A stretch of DNA of 64,000 nt from JANXQG01 sp963709175 (GCA_963709175.1 CAVPVK010000007.1:2646865-2710864); one strand, 5' to 3'; positions 46,536-55,489 are shown, numbered from the stretch's first letter. The notes: a model not told the origin generated them from the sequence alone. Translations and numbers: made by a program.

Positions 46536-46961
46536 CGCAGGTTCGCTGTCCCGGCTTTAGCCGGTCCCCATTTGCCGGCTAGAGCCGGAACTACGAGCTC
46601 CGCGCCTTCCCCAGAGTCGCGTAAGCCCCGGCTGTCATGGGGTCTTCCTGCTGGCGACTGCGTCCGCCGGCCGCATGGTGCCATTGCCAATCCAAGGGTC
46701 GCGGCATTGCGGACTCCGGCATACCTCGGCCACACAATAAACGGCCGCCGTCCCGCGGACAAGCGGCTTCGCAGACTGTGGTCGGAGAAAATTCTTGAAA
46801 TTTCACAACTGCTCTTTACGGCAAGCCAACAACTCGGCAGAATACGCCCCTCCCTTGAAGCCGTTTCTGGTCTACCGAGAGGGTCGCACGGGCCAGGCGC
46901 AGCGAGGGGAGATATGCGCCGGTCAAGGAAGACCCACCCCCTCAGCAAGGAGCGCTGAAAA
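46536..46961. other. 426-bp intergenic region upstream of ompH, begins with a REP-like element
   Basis: Contains the REP-like pair (46549-46600). The rest shows no gene. An AAGGAG site just before the ompH start lies at its end. A promoter for the ompH-lpxC-lpxA cluster is expected here but no convincing hexamers were found. Confidence 0.45.
46549..46600. repeat. REP-like palindrome pair, copy 4
   Basis: TCCCGGCTTTAGCCGG, a short spacer, then GCCGGCTAGAGCCGGAACTA and CGAGCTC. It shares the GCCGGCTxxAGCCGGAACTAC core with copies 2 and 3. Confidence 0.75.
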
Positions 46962-47633
46962 GTGAAAAAAGTTCTTTTGTCGTCGGCGGCTGCGGCCGTC
47001 ATGATCGTCACCTCTCTGGCCTGCACCTGCCTTACCAGCAGCCGGGCCTCGGCCCAGGGTCCCACGGGCCCCAACCTGCAATTCCCGGGTGGCATTGCCC
47101 TAGTCGATGTAAATTACATCTTCAAGAAGCACGTCCGTCTCAAGGGACAGTTGACCGATCTTCAGGCCGAGGCCACCAAAGTCCAGAAGGACTTCGAGGG
47201 CCAACTCCAGCACTTGCAAGAGCAGGGCCAGGTACTAAGCCAGTACAAGGTCGGCTCGCCCGAGTACACGCAACTTGAGGAAAAGTTAGTGACGGAAAAG
47301 GCCAACATCCAAGGTCAGATCGCTTTGAAGCGCAAGGAGTTTGTGCAGAAGGAGGCCCATCTCTACTACAACGCCTATCGCGAGATCGGCGAAGAGGTGA
47401 AGTTCTTTTGCCAACAGCACGGCATCACCATGGTGCTGAATTTCAATGGTGACCAGATCCACGAGGAGAATCCGGACGAAGTGGCACGCGGCATTAGCAA
47501 TAAGGTGGTGTTCTACACCGAGAACCTGGATATCACGCGGTACATCCTTCCCCGGTTCGCTCGCGAGCAGGCGGCACAAAACGTAATGCCGGGCGCCTAT
47601 ACGCCGGGGCAACCGCCGGCAAGCCATTATTGA
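46962..47633 (+). CDS. OmpH/Skp family periplasmic chaperone
   Basis: 223 residues starting at GTG 46962 with AAGGAG upstream. A signal peptide (KKVLLSSAAAAVMIVTSLAC) is followed by the family's first strand, GGIALVDVNYIFKKH, then a long coiled coil (about 60-125: LTDLQAEATKVQKDFEGQLQ) and a closing strand GITMVLNFNGD. Skp binds unfolded outer-membrane proteins in the periplasm. It is followed by lpxC and lpxA, echoing the skp-lpx clusters of other diderm bacteria. Confidence 0.88.
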   Translation: MKKVLLSSAAAAVMIVTSLACTCLTSSRASAQGPTGPNLQFPGGIALVDVNYIFKKHVRLKGQLTDLQAEATKVQKDFEGQLQHLQEQGQVLSQYKVGSPEYTQLEEKLVTEKANIQGQIALKRKEFVQKEAHLYYNAYREIGEEVKFFCQQHGITMVLNFNGDQIHEENPDEVARGISNKVVFYTENLDITRYILPRFAREQAAQNVMPGAYTPGQPPASHY

Positions 47634-47748
47634 TCGGGCAATTCCGCAGCTCGCGGTACGAGCCCGGCGAGAACGCCCAGCCTCGGCCTCGTGAGTCCGC
47701 ACCTATTCGTCATGGATGACTGGCAAGGGATGGAATCGAGACGTAACC

Positions 47749-48597
47749 ATGCGCACGTTATCTGCCACGGCGGCAATCGAAGGGATCGGCTACTGGAGCG
47801 GACAGGACGTCCGCGTCGAGTTCCGCCCGGCCGAGCCCCGGCAAGGAATTGTCTTTGTGCGCTGCGATTTGCCTGGTCGCCCCCGCATAACGGCGGCGGT
47901 GGCCAACCGCATCGAGATGCCGCGGCGGACGGTGCTCCACAACGGCGCGGCGGCAGTGGAGATGGTCGAGCACATCATGGCCGCCTTGGCAGGAATGCAC
48001 GTCGATAATTGCGAGGTCTGGGTGGACGCGGCGGAAATGCCCGGCTGTGACGGCTCGGCGCGGGCCTTTGTGGAGGCAATCCAGCAAGCGGGCGTGGAGG
48101 AGCAGTCAACGCCCCGCGAGTTGTTCGTGGTGCGGCAGCCCCTACGACTGGGCGACGAAAGCTGCTGGATCGAGGCGCGGCCGGGAACCGGAAGCAAGAC
48201 GGTCATCCACTACGAGTTGGACTACGGCAGCGGCAGCCCCATTGGCCGGCAGTCGCTGGAAGTGACGCTTTCGCCCCGTTCATTCCACTTGGGCCTGGCC
48301 TCCAGCCGCACGTTCATGCTCGAACACGAGGCCGCCGCCTTGCAGGCCCAAGGGCTGGGGCAAAGGGCCACATGCAACGACCTCCTGGTGTTCGACGCGG
48401 ACGGCCCGATCGGCAACACCTTGCGTTTTCCCGACGAGTGCGTCCGTCACAAGATTCTCGATATGGTCGGCGACTTCGCCCTGGCAGGCTGCGACCTGGC
48501 TGGAAGCTTCGCCGCCTACCGCAGCGGGCATCGCCTCAACGCCGAGTTGGTGCGGGCGATGCTGGGCAGTTCCAATGCCTTGAAACGATGTGCCTGA
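47749..48597 (+). CDS. lpxC: UDP-3-O-acyl-N-acetylglucosamine deacetylase
   Basis: Committed step of lipid A synthesis, a zinc-dependent deacetylation in the cytoplasm. About 282 residues from ATG 47749; ATG 47716 is also in frame, and neither has a strong Shine-Dalgarno. Zinc ligands: His in VEMVEHIMAALAGMHVDN, and His/Asp in RHKILDMVGDFALAG. GHRLNAELV carries the conserved catalytic His. The N-terminal EGIGYWSGQDVRVEFRPA matches the family's opening. lpxA starts 21 bases downstream. This is a stand-alone LpxC, not the LpxC-FabZ fusion found in some phyla. Confidence 0.93.
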   Translation: MRTLSATAAIEGIGYWSGQDVRVEFRPAEPRQGIVFVRCDLPGRPRITAAVANRIEMPRRTVLHNGAAAVEMVEHIMAALAGMHVDNCEVWVDAAEMPGCDGSARAFVEAIQQAGVEEQSTPRELFVVRQPLRLGDESCWIEARPGTGSKTVIHYELDYGSGSPIGRQSLEVTLSPRSFHLGLASSRTFMLEHEAAALQAQGLGQRATCNDLLVFDADGPIGNTLRFPDECVRHKILDMVGDFALAGCDLAGSFAAYRSGHRLNAELVRAMLGSSNALKRCA

Positions 48598-48618
48598 AAT
48601 GAAAAAGGAGCGACGGCG

Positions 48619-49425
48619 ATGACAACTTGCATTGCCGAGAATGTTTCGATCGACCCCCGTGCAGAGATCGACGACGACGTTGAAATCGGCGCCTTCTGCA
48701 TCGTCGGGCCCAAAGCCCGCATCGGCCGGGGATCGAAGCTGGAAGGCAACGTGACCCTGATGGGCGACGTGACCATAGGCCAGCGGAACCATATCTACCC
48801 CGGCGTGGTAATCGGCGGCGAGCCGCAGGACCTCAGCTATCGCGGATCCGACACGCGAGTGGTCATCGGCGACGACAACGTCATCCGCGAATGCGTGACC
48901 ATCAATCGCGCGTCGGAGAAAGAAGACGGAGTAACGCGCCTGGGGAGTCACAACTTCCTCATGGGTTGCTGCCACATTGCCCACGATTGCCAGTTGGGAG
49001 ACAACATCGTGATCGCCAACGGCACGCTCCTGGGCGGCCACGTTCACATCCACGACCACGCCTGGCTTTCCGGCGGCGTGGGCGTACACCACTTCACGAC
49101 CATCGGCAGCTATGCGTTTGTGGCCGGCCTCAGCGCCGTCCGCCACGACGTGCCCCCCTATATGCTCGTGGAAGGCTATCCGGCCAAGCCCCGCTGCATC
49201 AACTCGGTGGGACTGAAACGGAATGACTTTCCGCCTCACGTCATCCAGTCGCTCTCCGAGGCCCACCGCCTGCTCTATCGTGCGAAGGTCGGGCTGGACA
49301 ACGCCTGGGAGATTCTCCGCAACAACGGCCAATTGGTTCCTCAGGTCAATCACCTCTTGAGCTTCGTGCAGGGACAACATGAGGGGATGCATGGGAGGGG
49401 GAGAGAGCACAAGCGCGCAGCATAA
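48619..49425 (+). CDS. lpxA: Acyl-ACP--UDP-N-acetylglucosamine O-acyltransferase
   Basis: 268 residues. Left-handed beta-helix built from hexapeptide repeats (VSIDPRAEIDDDVEIGAFCI, ARIGRGSKLEGNVTL). CHIAHDCQLGDNIVIAN contains the catalytic His, GLSAVRHDVPPYMLVEGYPA is the conserved end of the helix, and a helical C-terminal domain follows (VGLKRNDF). It transfers an acyl chain from ACP to UDP-GlcNAc, or to its 3-amino analogue, in the first step of lipid A synthesis. The neighbouring Gfo/Idh/MocA oxidoreductase raises the second possibility. GAGG-like bases upstream (AAAAAGGAGCGACGGCG) give a good ribosome-binding site. Confidence 0.93.
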   Translation: MTTCIAENVSIDPRAEIDDDVEIGAFCIVGPKARIGRGSKLEGNVTLMGDVTIGQRNHIYPGVVIGGEPQDLSYRGSDTRVVIGDDNVIRECVTINRASEKEDGVTRLGSHNFLMGCCHIAHDCQLGDNIVIANGTLLGGHVHIHDHAWLSGGVGVHHFTTIGSYAFVAGLSAVRHDVPPYMLVEGYPAKPRCINSVGLKRNDFPPHVIQSLSEAHRLLYRAKVGLDNAWEILRNNGQLVPQVNHLLSFVQGQHEGMHGRGREHKRAA

Positions 49426-49429
49426 GGGC

Positions 49430-49478
49430 GGGGAGCGGGGAGCGTGGAGCGGGGAGCGGGGAGCGGGGAGCGGGGAGA
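49430..49478. repeat. GGGGAGC heptanucleotide tandem repeat, seven copies
   Basis: Six perfect or near-perfect GGGGAGC units with one GTGGAGC variant (third) and a degenerate last unit, directly after the lpxA stop. A complementary GCTCCCTGCTCCCTG stretch lies at about 49584-49599, just before the next gene, so a long hairpin between the two is possible. Confidence 0.85.
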
Positions 49479-49602
49479 AAGACATTGCTGACAAACAGTT
49501 TCAATTGCTCATCCAGCTTGAAGAGGAGGGCCGTATGCTCCTCGCCTTCATGCGTACACTTCGCTCATGACTTCTAACTACCTGCTCCCTGCTCCCTGCC
49601 CC

Positions 49603-50658
49603 ATGCTCCGCATCGCAGTAATCGGTGCCGGCCGCTTGGGCGGTTTCCACGCACAAAAACTGGCAAACATGCCCCAGGTGCAGTTGGTGGGAGTGGTCGA
49701 TCCGGCGGCTCCCAACCGCGATCGGCTTGCCGCCGAGCTCCGCACTCAAGCCTTCACATCGCATTCCTCGCTGCTGGGCCGCATCGACGCGGCCGTGATC
49801 GCCGCGCCGACGATACTCCACCACCGTCTGGCCGTCGAACTGCTGGAGGCAGGGGTCCATTTGCTCATCGAGAAGCCCGTCTGTACATCCGTGGCCGAGG
49901 CCGACGAGCTGATCGATCGGGCCCGGCGGCAGCGCCTGGTGCTGCAGGTCGGACACGTCGAACGATTCAATCCGGCATTCGCGGCGGCGGCGTCTCAGCT
50001 CCGCGAGCCGAGGTTTATCGAGGCCGTGCGGGCGTCGAGCTTCACATTTCGCTCGATGGACGTGGGCGTGGTCCTCGACCTTATGATCCACGACATCGAC
50101 CTGGTGCTCTCTCTGGTTCGCTCTCCGTTGCGGTCGGTCCAGGCACTCGGGATGGCCGTCCTAGGCGAGCACGAGGACGTGGCCCACGCCCGGCTGGAGT
50201 TTGCAACCGGCTGTGTGGCGAACTTGTCGGCATCAAGAGTCTCGTATGAGGCGGTCCGCAAGATGCAGGTCTGGGCCCCGCGGGTCTATGCAAACATCGA
50301 TTTCGCGGCGCGGACCAACACGCTTGTCGAGCCCAGCGAACTTGTGCTTCGTCACGAGTTTCGGGCCGATCGGCTTTCGCCCGAGCAAGTGGCGCATTAC
50401 AAAACGCACCTGGCCGACGAGCACCTTCCGCGACGGCAACAGACGTTCGAGGCCGTCGACGCCCTGGCATTGGAGTTGCAAGACTTTGCCGACAGCATTC
50501 TTGCCGCCCGGCAACCCCGCGTGAGCGGCGACGCCGGCCGCGACGCCTTGGCGGTCGCCGAACAGATTCTCCTGAGCATTGCCCGGCGGCCCGGGGAGCA
50601 ACCAGCGTCGCTGCCTTATCCGCGGGTCCTGCCGTTGCCGGAACGCAAGGCAGGGTAA
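49603..50658 (+). CDS. Gfo/Idh/MocA family NAD(P)-dependent oxidoreductase
   Basis: About 351 residues from ATG 49603; an in-frame ATG 49567 would add residues not seen in the family. The Rossmann motif VIGAGRLGGFHAQKLA is at the start, VVDPAAPNRDRLAAE is the nucleotide-binding acidic strand, and EKPVCTS carries the catalytic Lys. QVGHVERFNPAF and DLMIHDIDLVLSLV are the conserved C-terminal domain motifs. Following lpxC-lpxA, it could be a GnnA-type UDP-GlcNAc 3-dehydrogenase, which together with an aminotransferase (GnnB) makes UDP-GlcNAc3N for amide-linked lipid A. No GnnB is in the window, so this is inference. Confidence 0.85.
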   Translation: MLRIAVIGAGRLGGFHAQKLANMPQVQLVGVVDPAAPNRDRLAAELRTQAFTSHSSLLGRIDAAVIAAPTILHHRLAVELLEAGVHLLIEKPVCTSVAEADELIDRARRQRLVLQVGHVERFNPAFAAAASQLREPRFIEAVRASSFTFRSMDVGVVLDLMIHDIDLVLSLVRSPLRSVQALGMAVLGEHEDVAHARLEFATGCVANLSASRVSYEAVRKMQVWAPRVYANIDFAARTNTLVEPSELVLRHEFRADRLSPEQVAHYKTHLADEHLPRRQQTFEAVDALALELQDFADSILAARQPRVSGDAGRDALAVAEQILLSIARRPGEQPASLPYPRVLPLPERKAG

Positions 50659-50695
50659 GCCTCATTCGGAGGCGTAGGCCTATCTTTGATTCGCC

Positions 50696-51682
50696 TCACG
50701 CCAAATCCCTATCTTCAAACATCAGCAGCGCAACCAGCATCGCCAGCGCACTGTAGACCAGGCAATAAAGCCCGGCCAGGCCGAGATAGGCTATCTGCAC
50801 TTTCTCTCCCGTCGCGATCGGCCCGTAGATGTTGAAGTGGTCCAAAATCGGCAGGACAGCAGCCAGGAGATTGGCGATGAAGGTCACAATCGCCAACTGT
50901 CCGATCGAAGATTCAGCCAGCATCGGCACGAGATGCCCCAGGACGTAGATCGAAAGGCAGATCACCAGGTTGGGCAGCATTCCCAGTCGCGTGGACACGG
51001 CCACACTGATCGCGACCATCACAGTCGTCTCGAAAAAGGCCAGCGCGATGCCCGGCGCAATCCGCTGGACCTCTTCCAGGCATTGCTGGGAATTCGGCTC
51101 CGGCTCGGAAGTTTCTCGGGCGTCGTACGATTTCTTGAAGGACACGCTACCGAGGAAAAACATCCCCAGGAGAACAAACAGGATCGCCACCGGCCCGAGG
51201 ATACCCAGGAACTTTCCCAAGACAAAGTCGCGACGGGAGATCGGCTTGCAGAGCACGGTGAGCGCCGTCCGGCCTTCGATTTCCTCGGCCAAGGACACAC
51301 TGGCCGTCCAAAGGCCCAGGATGATCGACATTAGCATCACCAGCGTCAGCCCGTTCTCCTCCACGACCTTCGTGTCTTCGCCAAAGGTAAAGTAGGGCAA
51401 ATAGAGGGAAAGGAGCAAAAGCCCAATTCCGCCGAAGAGCAGAATATAGAAAAGCGGCTGCAAGATGCCTTCCTTGCCAGTCGTCCAGGCTATGGCGGCA
51501 ATCTTGGGAAGCACCAGTTGCAAAAGGAAGAAGAAGGCAGCCAGCGCTATCACCGCAATGATTCCAGCGCAAGCCACGAAACCGAATGGGCCGATCGCGA
51601 CTTTTCCGTTCGCATCGTAATAGAACAGCTTAGCCCACGCGGGGGCGTCGAACAAAGCAAGGGGGAGGGCAATGCCTGGCAT
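50696..51682 (-). CDS. ABC-2 type transporter permease
   Basis: 328 residues with about six to seven hydrophobic helices. The cytoplasmic EEIEGRTALTVLCKPISRRDFVLGKFLG is the classical ABC-2 permease motif after helix 2. A ~35-residue polar loop (KKSYDARETSEPEPNSQQCL) follows helix 4. No ATPase gene is adjacent in the window. Substrate unknown. It ends 37 bp from the convergent oxidoreductase gene. An acylphosphatase gene lies 14 bp upstream on the same strand. Confidence 0.85.
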   Translation of the reverse strand: MPGIALPLALFDAPAWAKLFYYDANGKVAIGPFGFVACAGIIAVIALAAFFFLLQLVLPKIAAIAWTTGKEGILQPLFYILLFGGIGLLLLSLYLPYFTFGEDTKVVEENGLTLVMLMSIILGLWTASVSLAEEIEGRTALTVLCKPISRRDFVLGKFLGILGPVAILFVLLGMFFLGSVSFKKSYDARETSEPEPNSQQCLEEVQRIAPGIALAFFETTVMVAISVAVSTRLGMLPNLVICLSIYVLGHLVPMLAESSIGQLAIVTFIANLLAAVLPILDHFNIYGPIATGEKVQIAYLGLAGLYCLVYSALAMLVALLMFEDRDLA

Positions 51683-51696
51683 GGTCTCTTCTTAGC

Positions 51697-51984
51697 TCAG
51701 TAGCGGATGTCAAAATCCGAGAAAGCGCCGCTGGCCCGGCCCGGGGTTACGCGAACGTCGCGAACATACCGGCCCATCTCAGCGCGAACGGCGCCAAGCA
51801 AGTCATCGAGGTCCTTGGCAGTTCCCTCGACAACCAACTCCACGCTGCCGTCGCCGAGGTTCTTGACGTACCCGCTCACCCGATAGTGCTGGGCGATGCG
51901 GCAGACCGTGTAACGGAAACCGACGCCCTGCACCCGTCCCGAGTAACGCACTTCTCGCCGCTGGACCTCCGCTCGTGGTTCCAT
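51697..51984 (-). CDS. acyP: Acylphosphatase
   Basis: 95 residues from ATG 51984; the frame is open to 52080. Hydrolyses the carboxyl-phosphate bond of acyl phosphates. The active-site Arg lies in GRVQGVGFRYTVCRIA and the Asn in SGYVKNLGDGSVELVVEG. DLDDLLGAV, VRDVRV and the terminal FSDFDIRY complete the ferredoxin-like fold. Small cytoplasmic enzyme, probably co-transcribed with the ABC permease gene 14 bp downstream. Confidence 0.95.
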   Translation of the reverse strand: MEPRAEVQRREVRYSGRVQGVGFRYTVCRIAQHYRVSGYVKNLGDGSVELVVEGTAKDLDDLLGAVRAEMGRYVRDVRVTPGRASGAFSDFDIRY

Positions 51985-52177
51985 CTGCGGTTTCTCCAAT
52001 TCCTTCAGTATACTGGCATTGCGACCAACCGGCCAGCGGCTCATTTGTGGAACGGAATTCATTCCGTTCCGATTCTCCAACCACCAAGCAACACCGTCTC
52101 GTGTAAAGAAACAACAAATTCCGTTCTACGAAAAGTCTCTTGACATGGCACCGGCGATTGCGTACCCTTCGTCCATT

Positions 52178-53383
52178 ATGTCTAGAAAAATCTCTCCACT
52201 CCTGAGTATTTTCCTGGCCATTGCCTTCGCAGCCCACGGCGACGAGCCATCGGCACTCCAGTTTGCCGATGACACGGGCATCCTCTTGCTGCGGAACGGA
52301 CAAATCATCGCGGGCCAGATCCGGCGCAATGGCGACTATTACCTCGTGATCCAACCCGATCAGGAAACGCAAGTTCGGGCGGCAGACGTCGAATTCTCCT
52401 GCCGCGATCTTCGCGAGGGATACCGGCAGAAGAAGGCTGCCATGCAGATCAACGACGTCGAGCAGCATCTGCAACTGTCGCTCTGGTGCGAACGGCACGG
52501 GTTGTTGGATTGTGCTACAGACGAACTTAACGCGGTCGAGGCATTGGATCGCGACCATCCGATGATCTCCGTACTTCGCCGCCGGCTGAAACTCGAGATG
52601 CACCAGCAGAAAACCACCCGCAGGCCGACGGAAAGTGGTCCGCCGCCACCTAGCGACGAGCAGCTTGATTCCATGACCCGCGCCATGCCGCCCGGAACGG
52701 TCGAGTCGTTTGTGGAGGTCGTGCAACCGATCCTCTTGAATCACTGTCCGGGCGCCGTCGGCTTTGCCCTGCCCGACCACAAGCGCCTGCAACTAATGCG
52801 GCCGCCACTAGGCGAGCGGCCCAGCCGTCGGATTACCCAGCGGAACCTCTATGCCGTGCTGCAATGCATCGACTGCAATAATCCGGGCGAAAGCCCTCTC
52901 TTGAAGGCGTCGGTCGGGTCGGGAGCAGCGGCCGCGGTCGGCAGTTTTCCCGGCAAGTTTTCGTCCCAGTACCATCGACTGGTGCAGTGGATCTACATGG
53001 TAGCCCAGAAGCCGATGCCGGAGGAGGAAATGGTAGCCGGCGTGGAGAACGTCTCATTTGCCGATTTGGCTGGCGGAACTTCGACACCCCTGGGGCTGGC
53101 CGCCATGAACCGTGCCTCCTTGCGAGCCAATCGTAGCAAAGAGAAGGCGGATTCCAAGTCCGCGGGACCCGGCAATGCGGCGATCGATCGTGCCGGAAAG
53201 TCGAAGGGCCCCTCCGCCGATTCCGGCGACGGTCAAGCGGTTCGGCACACGCCGGCCGACCGGGCAGTCTCGCAGGCGATCGGCGCCATCGATCCTTACG
53301 ATCCAGCGGCATTCAACAATCAAGCCAACGCTCCAACCACGCTCGCCACGCCTGCCGCACGGGTTTTGAAGGGCGACCGGTAG
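52178..53383 (+). CDS. Exported hypothetical protein with degenerate planctomycete cytochrome-like domain
   Basis: 401 residues from ATG 52178 with a signal peptide (MSRKISPLLSIFLAIAFAAH). An N-terminal SH3-like segment (ILLLRNGQIIAGQIRRNGDY) is common in planctomycete exported proteins. The middle (ESFVEVVQPILLNHC, RRITQRNLYAVLQCIDCNNP, ESPLLKA) resembles domains that usually carry a CxxCH haem site after LLNxC, but here the text is NHCPGAVGFALPDH and no CxxCH exists. The C-terminal ~100 residues are low-complexity (Ser/Ala/Gly/Asp). Function unknown. It is probably monocistronic and divergent from the acylphosphatase gene. Confidence 0.65.
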   Translation: MSRKISPLLSIFLAIAFAAHGDEPSALQFADDTGILLLRNGQIIAGQIRRNGDYYLVIQPDQETQVRAADVEFSCRDLREGYRQKKAAMQINDVEQHLQLSLWCERHGLLDCATDELNAVEALDRDHPMISVLRRRLKLEMHQQKTTRRPTESGPPPPSDEQLDSMTRAMPPGTVESFVEVVQPILLNHCPGAVGFALPDHKRLQLMRPPLGERPSRRITQRNLYAVLQCIDCNNPGESPLLKASVGSGAAAAVGSFPGKFSSQYHRLVQWIYMVAQKPMPEEEMVAGVENVSFADLAGGTSTPLGLAAMNRASLRANRSKEKADSKSAGPGNAAIDRAGKSKGPSADSGDGQAVRHTPADRAVSQAIGAIDPYDPAAFNNQANAPTTLATPAARVLKGDR

Positions 53384-53439
53384 TACTATTGCGCAAAGTG
53401 GATCGTTGCTGCCGGGAAGAGCTAGTGTGCGACGAATCC

Positions 53440-53507
53440 TCAAAGCAAAGGCAACGGTCTTTCAGCGACCGGTAACGCTTTAGCCCCTCGGCAAGAGGAG
53501 CCTACTG
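53440..53507. repeat. Dispersed ~68-nt intergenic repeat, copy B
   Basis: Begins TCAAAGCAAAGGCAACGG and ends CTCGGCAAGAGGAGCCTACT. It matches copy A at 3067-3135 over its whole length, best at both ends. The last bases overlap the stop codon of the M28 peptidase gene on the other strand. Confidence 0.5.
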
Positions 53508-55455
53508 CCACGGCGCCAAGGTGGCCTCGAAGGTCATCGTCGCAGTCCTGCGGCGAACGCGGATTTTCACCCGATCGCCGGCGGCGTACTGCTGCAGGGC
53601 ATCGTCAAAATCGTCGCAAATCCCGATGTGATGTGCCGCCGAGCTTCACAATCACGTCGCCCCCCCGCAGGCCGCAGCGGTCGGCCGGACTGCCGGTAAT
53701 TACCGCGCTGATCGGATAGCCCGGCTCCTCGCGGGTGAAGTCGGGCACGCAACCCAGAAAAGGCCGCGGCATGGAGCCGACCCGCCGTTGCAGCGGCACG
53801 GCCACGAATTGCGGCCGCTGCGGAGAGTTGGCCAACGCCAGCGTTATCTCCGCCGCGTAGGCGGCAATCCGCCGCATCCCGGGAATATTCACCTTGGAAA
53901 ACACGTCGGTGGGCTCGTGATAGTCGGGGTGCTTTCCCGTGCAAAAGTTGATGTTGGGAATCCGCTTGGCGTAGAACGAGGCCTGATCGCTGCGGCCCGA
54001 AGCACCGGCGACTTTCGCCAGGCGGAATCCGTAGGATCGGTTGACTTGGTCCAGCAAAGCGCCGAAGCCCGTCCCCGTGCCCACGCTGTTGATGGTCAAG
54101 GAGTCCTCGCGGAGCCGGCCAACCATGTCGAGATTGACCATGGCCACGGTCTTTTCCAGCGGCAGGACGGGATGGTTCACGTAGTAACTGCTGCCCCAAA
54201 ACCCCCACTCCTCGCCCGTAAAGAAGATGAACAACACCGTGCGTCGCGGCCGCTGCGGTAACCGGGCAAGCGTACGAGCGACCTCCAACACCACTGCGTC
54301 GCCGGAGGCGTTGTCGTCCGCCCCGTGGTATATCGGCCCCCGCTTGGAGGGCAGCGAGCTAAAGGAGCCATAGCCCAGGTGGTCGTAGTGCGCACCCAGT
54401 ACCACCACCTCATCGGCTAGCGGGCCTTCGCCGGGCAGAATGGCGGCGATGTTCTTTACTTCGCAGTGGACGTGGCGGATATCGGTCTCGCCTTGAATCC
54501 TCCAGCCCGTCAACTCGCGACTGGCCGGCTTGAGGGTGCGGTCGATCTGTTCTTCGATCTCGGCTAAGGGTGGTTGGTTGAGGTCGCGAAGGATTTTGTC
54601 GACCACTCCGCGGCGCAAGGTGATCGCCGGCACGTCGGGACGAAGAAACGTGGTCCCGGCCGCGCGTGGCAACAGCGGCCTGTCATCTTTCACGTGGCGG
54701 CGGCGCAGGTCCGCTATGTCGCTGCAAAAGAGCACCGCGGTCGCGTCGTGCTCGCAGGCGTTGGCGGCCTTGTGACGAAATAATTTGTAGGCCGTCTCCT
54801 TGATGGCGGCCGATTCCTTATCGTTCGACCCGTCACGAGGTTGATGGCGGAGCATGATCACCGCCTTGTCGGCGACATCGACGCCGGCAAAATCGTCGTA
54901 GTTGGCCTTATGGGCGGTAATACCATAGCCGGCAAAGACCAAGGGAAGATTGAATTTGCATTTCCCGCTGATCGCCAAGGGGTTGTAATCGTCACCCAGG
55001 ACCAGTTGGATCTTCCGCGGCTTGCCGCCGGGACTCTTGGCCGGCCCAACAAGGGTTAAATGGTTATTTGGCCCCAACGTGGCATCGACCGAGACCTCGA
55101 ATTTCTGGAAAGGCCCGCCGTCCCAAAGGGCGGTCCTAAGCCCTTCGCTTTCGAGTTGGCGAAGTTCGCCCGCAAGATAGTCGGCCGCGATGTCGATTCC
55201 CTTGCTGCCCAATCCGCGTCCTTCACACTGGTCGGAGGCAAGAAAGCGGTCGGTCTCCGCCAGGCGTGCTTCGATGGCAGCGGCATCCTCGGTGCTGGCC
55301 AGCACCGGGCGCAAGGTCAACGACCAGAAAGCGATCGAGAAAAGGAGGGCGGCAAGGGTTGTCTTCCCATGCAATGGATAGTTCCCGGTGGCGATAGGCA
55401 TGCGACTGAAACGTGGGGGTGATCTGCGAAGAGCGAGGCGAGTGGTAGTTTCCAT
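53503..55455 (-). CDS. M28 family zinc aminopeptidase-like protein with C-terminal PDZ domain
   Basis: About 650 residues. Zinc-ligand motifs in order: LGAHYDHLG (His), GADDNASGDAV (bridging Asp), FTGEEWGFWG (general-base Glu and metal Glu), NLDMVGRL (Asp) and KHPDYHEPTDVF (His). A protease-associated-like insert precedes them (residues ~110-290). The C-terminus is a PDZ domain (PISAVITGSPADRCGLRGGD). One extra A near 53637 shifts the frame; corrected, it reads HHIGICDDFDDALQQYAAGD and stops at 53503. A hydrophobic stretch near the N-terminus (TTLAALLFSIAFWSLTLRP) is a signal peptide or anchor. The start may be ATG 55455 or 55401. Likely digests peptides in the periplasm. Confidence 0.88.
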
Positions 55456-55489
55456 TCTTGCTTATGAGTACATTGGGGTCAAGCAGCGG

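Noticed and set aside
49430..49478. CRISPR array
   Set aside because: The repeats are seven-base units without spacers, so this is a microsatellite. No other regularly spaced repeats or cas genes were found in the window.
48280..49494. 404-residue minus-strand frame over lpxC and lpxA
   Set aside because: Antisense to two firmly identified genes and without any recognisable domain.
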